DNA of 64,000 bases from Tritrichomonas musculus (Eukaryota > Parabasalia > Tritrichomonadida > Tritrichomonadidae), in NCBI GenBank assembly GCA_039105265.1, contig JAPFFF010000012.1, forward strand, positions 3,968,001 to 4,032,000, given 5' to 3'. Shown here one piece after another: positions 1 to 11,129 of the stretch (position 1 is the first letter of the stretch; the number at the start of each line of letters is the position of its first letter). The position numbers and the translations under genes were made by a program. The notes beneath the pieces are model-generated. The model was not told the DNA's origin. It saw nothing but the letters and a program-made list of their open reading frames with translations, and did no database searches.

Positions 1-50
1 ATGAAATAGTGAGGGGAGAGAGGGGGGAAAAAAAAAATATTAAATTTCTT

Positions 51-660
51 AATAAGATTCTATGAAAACAAATGAAAGAATAAGAATGAACAACTATAAT
101 AACCATTAAATTACTTTATATCGTTTATTGCTAGTTTATATAACTGGATGAAGAGAAGATATAATATTTTGAAATAAGATTCTATGAAAACAAATGAAAG
201 AATAAGAATGAACAACTATAATAGCCATTAAATTACTTTATATCGTTTATTGCTAGTTTATATAACTGGATGAAGAGAAGATATAATATTTTGAAATAAG
301 ATTCTATGAAAACAAATGAAAGAATAAGAATGAACAACTATAATAACCATTAAATTACTTTATATCGTTTATTGCTAGTTTATATAACTGGATGAAGAGA
401 AGATATAATATTTTGAAATAAGATTCTATGAAAACAAATGAAAGAATAAGAATGAACAACTATAATAACCATTAAATTACTTTATATCGTTTATTGCTAG
501 TTTATATAACTGGATGAAGAGAAGATATAATATTTTGAAATAAGATTCTATGAAAACAAATGAAAGAATAAGAATGAACAACTATAATAACCATTAAATT
601 ACTTTATATCGTTTATTGCTAGTTTATGTAACTGGATTAAGAGAAAATATAATATTTTCA
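51..660. repeat. 122-bp tandem repeat, five copies
   Basis: Five head-to-tail copies of a 122-bp unit start at 51, 173, 295, 417 and 539, each opening with AATAAGATTCTATG. Copies 1-4 are almost identical; copy 5 has a few changes near its end (GGATTAAGAGAAAA for GGATGAAGAGAAGA). The unit has stops in all frames and is non-coding. The array may continue upstream of the window. A 19-nt piece of the unit (AACCATTAAATTACTTTAT) recurs near 34552. Confidence 0.95.
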
Positions 661-1569
661 TCAAATTGTTCAATTTTCACCACATAAAGGAAAATATCAG
701 GAACTCCAAAATAATGAACAATATACTAAATAATTATATCATATTATTAATATTAAAAATCTTTTCTATTGTAAAATAAATCGATAAAAGATAAAAGAGC
801 CGTTTATAAAAATAAATATTTCAATGCATTCAATATATAATTATTTTTATTCAAAATTATACTTTATTCACAAAATATAAAATATGAATTCTATGAAATA
901 TAACATTTATATCATATAAAATAACCACTAAATATATGTTTAATAATATTATATAAGCAGATTAAAGTTTATATATCCGTATAGTGCATGAACATATTAA
1001 AATAAATAAATATGAAATATAATAATAATTAATTCAATAATTTTTCTATTGCCATTCAATATTTTATTATCAATTTTAATTATTTTGTTTTTTTTCTGAG
1101 AAAATAATATCTCACATTTAATATAAAATTATCTCATAAAAAACATTATTAAATTAAAAATGGTGATGACTAATTTGTTAATTAACGTTAAATAATTTCA
1201 AATAAGTAATTTTCTTTTATTTTTAGAAAATCAATCAATATTTGAAGTATCAATATTATCGCGAAAATGACACGCAAATATTAATATACAAGCTACATTA
1301 AATGATAATTTGCCTTTTTCACAATATTAGATCAAATATATGAAATATATAGGATAATTTGCATTTCTCAATTTTATACCATTTTTTATTTCATATGGAC
1401 TTATACATTTTATATTATAATTTTTATAAAAACATTTTAATTCTATTTATGATTTATTTAAGTTTTTTTTTTCTCCAAATTTGTCACTTTTTGTGCAAAA
1501 AGCACTTTTTGGGAAACTTTTTCAGTATTTTTCACTTTTTGGGCACTTTTTGTGCAAAAAAACTAGTAC

Positions 1570-1607
<38 letters not shown>

Positions 1608-2384
1608 CCGTTTTTATCTCATTATAATGGAATGTAATATTTATTTTTACATATATTATATTCGTTTGAAACAAAATTATCGAAAATATTTTAAAAAAAA
1701 TTGAGCAAAATTAAATGACATCCCCAAATATTAATAAAAGTAATTTATTTAATATATATATATATAAAATGTAAAAAAAAAATATAATCGATAATGTAAA
1801 ATAATATTACATCCTATTATATAATTAATAAAATGCAGAAAAGCATGAATAATATGAAAATAACAATAATTGCTGATTATGGATTCTATATTTATGGAGG
1901 GGAAAATCGTATTTTCTTTTTCATGATAAGAAATTATTTCAATGGTTTTTGAGAAATTTATATAAATATTTATTGGAAATGAAAAAAATAATTCTATCCA
2001 GAAATAAAAAATAAATCAAAAACTATAAAGAAATATCTAAAAAATATTCAAGTAAAAATCGATGATTGAACATTTTCTTATATCTGGTTATACATAGCCT
2101 TCAATATTTGAATTTGGACAACCCGAATAATTTTCCATTCGATTGGAAATTTTGAGTTGAACAGTCAGCATGATATAGAATATTTGAGGGCTGCTTTAAA
2201 TATCCCCAGAAAAAGTGGTATTTGGTTTTCAGAAGACTCTATTTTTTTCAAATATTTTTTAAATAAATTCGTTGGATAATTATCCAAATATTTTTAAAAT
2301 AATTATTTTAAAAAATAAAATATAATATTAAATTAGATTCAATTAATCTTAAATCATTTGAATTAAATAAAAATGTATTTATAA
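661..2384. other. AT-rich spacer, no gene seen
   Basis: Very AT-rich sequence without a coding region I can support. It holds a 35-base A tract (1571-1605), several copies of a CACTTTTTGNG motif (about 1485-1555) just before that tract, and a short TA run near 1757. The 92-codon open frame here runs through the A tract as poly-lysine and is not believable. Confidence 0.6.
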
Positions 2385-2393
2385 AATAATATC
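2385..2393 (+). repeat. Left target-site duplication of the 28-kb MULE
   Basis: AATAATATC sits immediately before the GGCGA tip of the element and is repeated exactly after the TCGCC tip at 30429-30437. Nine bases is the usual duplication length for the Mutator/MULE superfamily, which fits the transposase inside. Confidence 0.92.
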
Positions 2394-2576
2394 GGCGAAT
2401 GGACATTTCTCTCAAAAATGTAATCCACTTTTTCTGAAATATAAAAACTTTTTGTGAAAATGAATAGTCTTTCAAAAAGTTAAAATTTTGTGATAGAAGA
2501 TAAAGCGCCATTTTCAACAAGGTTTCTCCAATATTCAAAGCAAATGCATGATAACAAACTTGATTTCAAGATAACA
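2394..2576 (+). repeat. Left terminal inverted repeat tip
   Basis: This unique outer segment is reproduced in inverse orientation at 30246-30428 and 20182-20364. Between left and right tips I see two mismatches in the first 33 bases and close to identity after that. It is the likely transposase recognition end. Confidence 0.93.
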
Positions 2577-3374
2577 GACTGCCGAACACGATATCAAGAA
2601 TACGGAATCCCACAAAAAGCAACCAAATCGAGTTACAGACTACCGAACACGATATCAAGAATACGGAATCCCACAAAAAGCAACCAAATCGAGTTACAGA
2701 CTACCGAGCACGATATCAAGAATACGGAATCCCACAAAAAGCAACCAAATCGAGTTACAGACTACCGAACACGATATCAAGAATACGGAATCCCACAAAA
2801 AGCAACCAAATCGAGTTACAGACTACCGAGCACGATATCAAGAATACGGAATCCCACAAAAAGCAACCAAATCGAGTTACAGACTACCGAACACGATATC
2901 AAGAATACGGAATCCCACAAAAAGCAACCAAATCGAGTTACAGACTACCGAACACGATATCAAGAATACGGAATCCCACAAAAAGCAACCAAATCGAGTT
3001 ACAGACTACCGAGCACGATATCAAGAATACGGAATCCCACAAAAAGCAACCAAATCGAGTTACAGACTACCGAGCACGATATCAAGAATACGGAATCCCA
3101 CAAAAAGCAACCAAATCGAGTTACAGACTACCGAACACGATATCAAGAATACGGAATCCCACAAAAAGCAACCAAATCGAGTTACAGACTACCGAACACG
3201 ATATCAAGAATACGGAATCCCACAAAAAGCAACCAAATCGAGTTACAGACTACCGAACACGATATCAAGAATACGGAATCCCACAAAAAGCAACCAAATC
3301 GAGTTACAGACTACCGAACACGATATCAAGAATACGGAATCCCATAAAAAGCAACCAAATCAAGTTACAAGTTA
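2577..3374 (+). repeat. 61-bp minisatellite, left arm (13 copies)
   Basis: Thirteen units of 61 bp (core CCGAACACGATATCAAGAAT at 2582, 2643, ... 3314), with a biallelic CCGAACAC/CCGAGCAC site. The last unit has CCCATAAAAAGC and AAATCAAG changes that also occur in the matching edge unit of both right arms, so the array edge is conserved across arms. Because 61 is not a multiple of three, the frame rotates from unit to unit, yet no stop appears through 2490-3347. Confidence 0.95.
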
Positions 3375-3419
3375 TCTGACTAGAAACAGCGTATGCTTCC
3401 AGTGCATTATAATCAGCAC

Positions 3420-6400
3420 ATTCTTCGATGCATCGCTAACATCGCATGAATCAGATGCATCAACAGCATCGCATGATTCCGATGCATCAACAGCATCGCA
3501 TGATTCCGATGCATCAACAGCATCGCATGCTTCAGATGCATCAACAGCATCGCATGCTTCAGATGCATCAACAGCATCGCATGATTCCAATGCATCAATA
3601 GCATCGCATGCTTCAGATGCATCAATAGCATCGCATGCTTCAGATGCATCAACAGCATCGCATGCTTCAGATGCATCAATAGCATCGCATGCTTCAGATG
3701 CATCAACAGCATCGCATGCTTCAGATGCATCAACAGCATCGCATGCTTCAGATGCATCAATAACATCGCATGCTTCAGATGCATCAACAGCATCGCATGC
3801 TTCAGATGCATCAACAGCATCGCATGCTTCAGATGCATCAATAGCATCGCATGATTCCGATGCATAAACAGCATCGCATGCTTCCGATGCATCAATAGCA
3901 TCGCATGATTCCGATGCATAAACAGCATCGCATGCTTCCGATGCATCAATAGCATCGCATGCTTCCGATGCATCAATAGCATCGCATGCTTCCGATGCAT
4001 CAATAGCATCGCATGCTTCAGATGCATCAACAGCATCGCATGATTCCGATGCATCAACAGCATCGCATGATTCCGATGCATCAACAGCATCGCATGATTC
4101 AGATGCATCAACAGCATCGCATGCTTCCGATGCATCAATAGCATCGCATGCTTCCGATGCATCAACAGCATCGCATGCTTCAGATGCATCAACAGCATCG
4201 CATGCTTCAGATGCATCAACAGCATCGCATGCTTCAGATGCATCAACAGCATCGCATGCTTCAGATGCATCAACAGCATCGCATGCTTCAGATGCATCAA
4301 CAGCATCGCATGCTTCCGATGCATCAATAGCATCGCATGCTTCCGATGCATCAATAGCATCGCATGCTTCAGATGCATCAACAGCATCGCATGCTTCAGA
4401 TGCATCAACAGCATCGCATGCTTCAGATGCATCAACAGCATCGCATGCTTCCGATGCATCAACAGCATCGCATGCTTCCGATGCATCAATAGCATCGCAT
4501 GCTTCAGATGCATCAACAGCATCGCATGCTTCCGATGCATCAACAGCATCGCATGCTTCAGATGCATCAACAGCATCACATGATTCCGATGCATCAACAG
4601 CATCGCATGCTTCAGATGCATCAACAGCATCACATGATTCCGATGCATCAACAGCATCGCATGCTTCCGATGCATCAACAGCATCGCATGCTTCAGATGC
4701 ATCAACAGCATCACATGATTCCGATGCATCAACAGCATCGCATGCTTCCGATGCATCAACAGCATCGCATGCTTCAGATGCATCAACAGCATCACATGAT
4801 TCCGATGCATCAACAGCATCGCATGCTTCAGATGAATCAACAGAATCGCATGCTTCAGATGCATCAACAGCATCGCATGCTTCAGATGCATCAACAGCAT
4901 CGCATGATTCCGATGCATCAACAGCATCCCATGCTTCAGATGCATCAACAGCATCGCATGCTTCCGATGCATCAACAGCATCGCATGATTCAGATGCATC
5001 AACAGCATCGCATGCTTCAGATGCATCAACAGAATCGCATGATTCAGATGCATCAATAGCATCGCATGCTTCAGATGCATCAACAGCATCGCATGCTTCA
5101 GATGCATCAATAGCATCGCCTGCTTCAGATGCATCAACAGCATCGCATGCTTCAGATGCATCAATAGCATCGCATGAATCAGATGCATCAATAGCATCGC
5201 ATGCTTCAGATGCATCAACAGCATCGCATGCTTCAGATGCATCAATAGTATCGCATGAATCAGATGCATCAACAGCATCGCATGCTTCCGATGCATCAAC
5301 AGCATCGCATGCTTCCGATGCATCAACAGCATCGCATGATTCAGATGCATCAACAGCATCGCATGCTTCAGATGCATCAACAACATCGCATGAATCAGAT
5401 GCATCAATAGCATCGCATGCTTCAGATGCATCAACAGCATCGCATGCTTCAGATGCATCAACAGCATCGCATGCTTCAGATGCATCAACAGCATCGCATG
5501 CTTCAGATGCATCAATAACATCGCATGCTTCAGATGCATCAACAGCATCGCATGCTTCAGATGCATCAACAGCATCGCATGCTTCAGATGCATCAACAGC
5601 ATCACATGATTCCGATGCATCAACAGCATCGCATGCTTCAGATGCATCAACAGCATCACATGATTCCGATGCATCAACAGCATCGCATGCTTCCGATGCA
5701 TCAACAGCATCGCATGCTTCAGATGCATCAACAGCATCACATGATTCCGATGCATCAACAGCATCGCATGCTTCAGATGAATCAACAGAATCGCATGCTT
5801 CAGATGCATCAACAGCATCGCATGCTTCAGATGCATCAACAGCATCGCATGATTCCGATGCATCAACAGCATCCCATGCTTCAGATGCATCAACAGCATC
5901 GCATGCTTCCGATGCATCAACAGCATCGCATGATTCCGATGCATCAACAGCATCGCATGCTTCAGATGCATCAACAGAATCGCATGATTCAGATGCATCA
6001 ATAGCATCGCATGCTTCAGATGCATCAACAGCATCGCATGCTTCAGATGCATCAATAGCATCGCCTGCTTCAGATGCATCAACAGCATCGCATGCTTCAG
6101 ATGCATCAATAGCATCGCATGAATCAGATGCATCAATAGCATCGCATGCTTCAGATGCATCAACAGCATCGCATGCTTCAGATGCATCAATAGTATCGCA
6201 TGAATCAGATGCATCAACAGCATCGCATGCTTCCGATGCATCAACAGCATCGCATGCTTCCGATGCATCAACAGCATCGCATGATTCAGATGCATCAACA
6301 GCATCGCATGCTTCAGATGCATCAACAACATCGCATGAATCAGATGCATCAATAGCATCGCATGCTTCAGATGCATCAACAGCATCGCATGCTTCAGATG

Positions 6401-8475
6401 CATCAACAGCATCGCATGCTTCAGATGCATCAACAGCATCGCATGCTTCAGATGCATCAACAGCATCGCATGCTTCAGATGCATCAATAACATCGCATGC
6501 TTCAGATGCATCAACAGCATCGCATGCTTCCGATGCATCAACAGCATCGCATGCTTCAGATGCATCAACAGAATCGCATGCTTCAGATGCATCAACAGCA
6601 TCGCATGCTTCAGATGCATCAACAACATCGCATGAATCAGATGCATCAATAGCATCGCATGCTTCAGATGCATCAACAGCATCGCATGCTTCAGATGCAT
6701 CAATAACATCGCATGCTTCAGATGCATCAACAGCATCGCATGCTTCAGATGCATCAACAGCATCGCATGCTTCAGATGCATCAACAGAATCGCATGCTTC
6801 AGATGCATCAACAGCATCGCATGCTTCCGATGCATCAATAGCATCGCATGCTTCCGATGCATCAACAGCATCGCATGGTTCCGATGAGTCAACAGCATCG
6901 CATGCTTCAGATGCATCAACAGCATCGCATGCTTCAGATGCATCAATAGTATCGCATGAATCAGATGCATCAACAGCATCGCATGCTTCCGATGCATCAA
7001 CAGCATCGCATGCTTCAGATGCATCAACAGCATCGCATGCTTCAGATGCATCAACAGCATCGCATGATTCCGATGCATCAACAGCATCGCATGCTTCCGA
7101 TGCATCAATAGCATCGCATGCTTCAGATGCATCAACAGCATCGCATGCTTCAGATGCATCAACAGCATCGCATGCTTCCGATGCATCAACAGCATCGCAT
7201 GCTTCCGATGCGTCAACAGCATCGCATGATTCAGATGCATCAACGGCATCGCATGCTTCAGATGCATAAACAGCATCGCATGCTTCAGATGCATCAACAG
7301 CATCGCATGCTTCCGATGCATCAACAGCATCGCATGCTTCAGATGCATCAATAGCATCGCATGCTTCAGATGCATCAACGGCATCGCATGCTTCCGATGC
7401 ATCAACAGCATCACATGATTCCGATGCATCAACAGCATCGCATGATTCCGATGCATCAACGGCATCGCATGCTTCCGATGCGTCAACAGCATCGCATGCT
7501 TCAGATGCATCAACGGCATCGCATGCTTCCGATGCATCAACAGCATCGCATGCTTCAGATGCATCAACAGCATCGCATGCTTCAGATGCATCAACAGTAT
7601 CGCATGCTTCAGATGCATCAATAACATCGCATGAATCAGATGCATCAACAGCATCGCATGCTTCCGATGCATCAATAGCATCGCATGCTTCCGATGCATC
7701 AATAGCATCGCATGCTTCCGATGCATCAACAGCATCGCATGCTTCCGATGCATCAATAGCATCGCATGCTTCAGATGCATCAACAGCATCGCATGCTTCC
7801 GATGCATCAACAGCATCGCATGATTCAGATGCATCAACAGCATCGCATGCTTCAGATGCATCAACAGCATCACATGATTCAGATGCATCAACAGCATCGC
7901 ATGCTTCAGATGCATCAACAGCATCGCATGCTTCCGATGCATCAATAGTATCGCATGCTTCCGATGCATCAACAGCATCGCATGCTTCCGATGCATCAAC
8001 AGCATCGCATGCTTCAGATGCATCAATAGTATCGCATGATTCAGATGCATAAATAACATCGCATGATTCCGATGCATCAACAGCATCGCATGCTTCAGAT
8101 GCATCAACGGCATCGCATGCTTCCGATGCATCAACAGCATCGCATGCTTCAGATGCATCAATAGCATCGCATGCTTCAGATGCATCAACAGCATCGCATG
8201 CTTCCGATGCATCAACAGCATCGCATGATTCAGATGCATCAACAGCATCGCATGCTTCAGATGCATCAACAGCATCGCATGATTCAGATGCATCAACAGC
8301 ATCGCATGCTTCAGATGCATCAACAGCATCGCATGCTTCCGATGCATCAATAGTATCGCATGAATCAGATGCATCAACAGCATCGCATGCTTCCGATGCA
8401 TCAACAGCATCGCATGCTTCAGATGCATCAATAGTATCGCATGATTCAGATGCATAAATAACATCGCATATTTTT
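3420..8475 (-). repeat. 27-bp minisatellite, left arm (~187 units)
   Basis: The unit, read on the minus strand, is GATGCATCT-GAAGCATGC-GATGCTGTT. Three common biallelic sites vary: CTGAA/CGGAA, GAAGCATG/GAATCATG and CTGTT/CTATT. The unit contains palindromes GATGCATC and GCATGC. Segments several hundred bases long recur inside the array (for example about 4560-5040 against 5590-6000), showing higher-order duplication. The inner edge, beyond 8455, decays into ATGCATC-like remnants toward the transposase. Several frames are open simply because a 27-bp unit without stops stays open. Confidence 0.95.
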
Positions 8476-8651
8476 AATGCATCATAATCAGAATTGCATA
8501 CTTACAACCAATTCTAAAAAACGCATACTTCAAGTTCAATATTTCGAAGAAAGCATGCTTCTCATATAAAAAATCTATCATAATTAAATTTGATTTTTTT
8601 ATTTTATATTTATAATTCATTTTTTAGATTTTTTATTTTATTAATTAAATC

Positions 8652-10925
8652 TTATTTAGTTTCTTTATGAAAGAATTTATTGCTTTTAGCTTTTTCATCT
8701 GCATCTTTCCAGCTTTGTATTTTCATTAAAGCTAGCAAATCTGGGATATTTTCGGAATTTCGATCATTGTTATGGAAAATAATTTTCATGAAATTATTGA
8801 AGCATATAGAAGCTGGGTTTTCCATTTTGGGATACATTGAAATAATTTCGTTAACAGTTTCATTATATTTGATTTTGATCATTATTTCCATTGGATCATC
8901 TCCCGGATCAAACCAATCCATATGTTTGTCATTTATGACTTTCATTGCTTTTACAGGAGGATTCCTTGTTGTTTCATTAAAGGGATAATATTCTTTAACA
9001 GGTTCTTTGAGAAAAACATTTGTTCTGTCTTTGTCATCAACTTTGTAGAATTCTGGTAGAGTATAAGACAAACTATCTATAAATGCATTTATTATTACAG
9101 ATAAATCTGTCTTATTTGTAGTTGGATGAATATTCGCATATTGGTTTAAAATTTTGTGAATATTCTTATTTGATTCAAATGTATCTTTGTATGCTGAATT
9201 GTAAAATTTTAGTTGAAACGTGTCTAAACATATTAAAGCAAATTCATTAAAATCAAAATCCAAATTATTTCTTTGAAATGTTATAAAATTTTCATCATGT
9301 ATTATTGTATAAAGTACTTGGTGTATGCATGGGAAACGGACTCCAAAAATAGATTCATTATATAGATCATCTTCGCATGAACAGTTTTCCTTTGAATATT
9401 TCAAATATTTTTTGGAACCTTTTACAAATATTTGCTTAAGTTTAATGATTATTTTTTCATGCTTGTTTTTGAATGCATCTCCATATGTACTTGAGCGTCT
9501 TTGCAAATAATTAAGAAGATAATTAACAACTGCAGAAAAACCAGTACGAACGCATGTTTGTCCACTTGTGCTCAATGATTGATTAATGTTTGCATGACAG
9601 CCTTCACAGTGATTACTGCACCTACCAACATGGTTAATTCTGCGCATCCAAATGGCCCAATTTGCAAGATAATAATTACTTTTTTTTATTTCTGGACTTA
9701 CATTTTCTTCTGGGTCAATTAACATAATTAAAAGGTTCTTGACACTTTTTTCTGTAGTAGTTGTATTAAAACCGAAATTTTTTAAAAATGAGTGATATGT
9801 TGTAATCTCAGAAATATAAAACTTTCTCATTTTCAAAAAATCTCTGAGGCTTTTGATTTTCAAAATTTTGGATGCCCACAAACCGAAAATACTGCTTGAA
9901 CCTATGTTTTCTATCAAATGACGATGGCATAGATTTTGACTCATTCCGTGATCTGCGCAAAATTTCTTAATGGCAGATCCTAAATCAGAAAGAGTTGGTT
10001 TATTTTCAAAGTTTTGCTTTGAAATGTGATGCTTTTGTAAACCAACAAAAAGCATATCAAATAATTCACTGCATTCGCTTGGAAATAACGTAACAGCGAA
10101 TGGCAGTGAATTATTATATATGATTCCATGAAAAATGCAATAGTGGTAAGGTTCACATGCCTTATATGAACCATCTATTTCGATATAGTGGCAGTCTTTT
10201 GACACTTTTTCTGCCCATGGCATGATCCATGCCAAAGAAGCCAGAATGCTTTTTTTATTATCAATGTTCATTATCAAAGGCTTGTGTTTGAGTTGTGGCT
10301 CCTCTTTAATTGCAGAATACTCCATGTATACAAACCCCGGTAAGTGTTCAAGTATTTTAATAAAATCATCATATACAGTTATAAATTTTTTATTTCTATT
10401 GTGAGTTTTTTGATTCAAAAAACCATCGAAAGTATATTTCAAAAAAATAGGAGCGCATGTGTTTTTTTTAGCTGCATAATTACCAAAATTATATAGCACA
10501 GAGTCTTTATAAGGGAACTGAGAATCCCATTTGTGGTTTTCGAAATAAAAAACTTGGTTATTTTCAGTTGAGAATGCCTTGAAAGTTAAGCAATTTTCGT
10601 CATCGATTTTCGATTGTTTAATACGACGAATTTCATCTTGTACGTAAACTTTATACTTGGAATCTTCGAATTTAATTTTGACAATTATGCATGGGTGGAA
10701 ATCTTGATGAAGATCAACATGTGAGGCGTACATAATAAATGAATTTTTTCTGACTGCTTTATAGTAACAAATATAATCGATTGTTATTGAATCTGCGAAT
10801 TCTATGAATGAAGATATATCAAAATCGCTTTTATTGAACGGAATTATCTGAATTGGACGGGATTGATGTACCGAATCAAGAATAAAATCATCAAATTGTA
10901 TTTTTTTTGCAGAATAGTTGAGCAT
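8652..10925 (-). CDS. MULE transposase (Mutator superfamily), 757 aa
   Basis: This is the only protein gene of the 28-kb element and presumably cuts and joins its ends in the nucleus. Seen in the sequence: a DDE core with D251 (motif IEIDGSYK), D314 (LSDLGSAIKKFC) followed by NLCHRHLIEN at 332-341, and a candidate third acid E441 in SNHCEGCHANINQ, which sits where MULEs carry their N-x-x-E-x-x-x motif. A SWIM-type zinc knuckle follows, C515-x-C517-x15-C533-x-H535. No N-terminal zinc finger or helix-turn-helix is obvious in residues 1-220, unlike the second MULE of this window. The frame is open over its full length and starts at an ATG, so the gene may be functional. It lies between the two inverted 27-bp arrays with only ~180-200 bp of spacer on each side, so its promoter must lie in that spacer or in array DNA. 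The class assignment is firm; the catalytic residues are assigned by eye. Confidence 0.9.
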   Translation of the reverse strand: MLNYSAKKIQFDDFILDSVHQSRPIQIIPFNKSDFDISSFIEFADSITIDYICYYKAVRKNSFIMYASHVDLHQDFHPCIIVKIKFEDSKYKVYVQDEIRRIKQSKIDDENCLTFKAFSTENNQVFYFENHKWDSQFPYKDSVLYNFGNYAAKKNTCAPIFLKYTFDGFLNQKTHNRNKKFITVYDDFIKILEHLPGFVYMEYSAIKEEPQLKHKPLIMNIDNKKSILASLAWIMPWAEKVSKDCHYIEIDGSYKACEPYHYCIFHGIIYNNSLPFAVTLFPSECSELFDMLFVGLQKHHISKQNFENKPTLSDLGSAIKKFCADHGMSQNLCHRHLIENIGSSSIFGLWASKILKIKSLRDFLKMRKFYISEITTYHSFLKNFGFNTTTTEKSVKNLLIMLIDPEENVSPEIKKSNYYLANWAIWMRRINHVGRCSNHCEGCHANINQSLSTSGQTCVRTGFSAVVNYLLNYLQRRSSTYGDAFKNKHEKIIIKLKQIFVKGSKKYLKYSKENCSCEDDLYNESIFGVRFPCIHQVLYTIIHDENFITFQRNNLDFDFNEFALICLDTFQLKFYNSAYKDTFESNKNIHKILNQYANIHPTTNKTDLSVIINAFIDSLSYTLPEFYKVDDKDRTNVFLKEPVKEYYPFNETTRNPPVKAMKVINDKHMDWFDPGDDPMEIMIKIKYNETVNEIISMYPKMENPASICFNNFMKIIFHNNDRNSENIPDLLALMKIQSWKDADEKAKSNKFFHKETK

Positions 10926-11129
10926 TATTGATATAAAAGTAAAACTTTTATAAAATATTTTGAATAATCATTAAGAATTTTTTGAATACTCCATGAATAA
11001 TTAAAAAGAAAATATATATAAAATATTATATTTTAAGAAATTTTTATTAGGCAATTAAATTCTTTAATTAATTAGGAATCGTTTGGTATTTATGATGTAT
11101 TTGTCGAATGTGCTGTTGTTGATGAACGT

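Noticed and set aside
1359-1637. 92-codon frame near the window start
   Set aside because: It runs into the A tract as poly-lysine and has no protein-like features.
3413-8464. Giant open frame on the minus strand (MLLMHLKHA repeats) as a protein gene
   Set aside because: A 27-bp unit without stops is open in several frames on both strands by arithmetic. No ATG-led unique domain exists, and the same holds for 11083-15909, 15918-18674, 20330-28738 and 21892-26514.
3420-8475. CRISPR array
   Set aside because: Units are contiguous without unique spacers, there are no cas genes, and the host looks eukaryotic.
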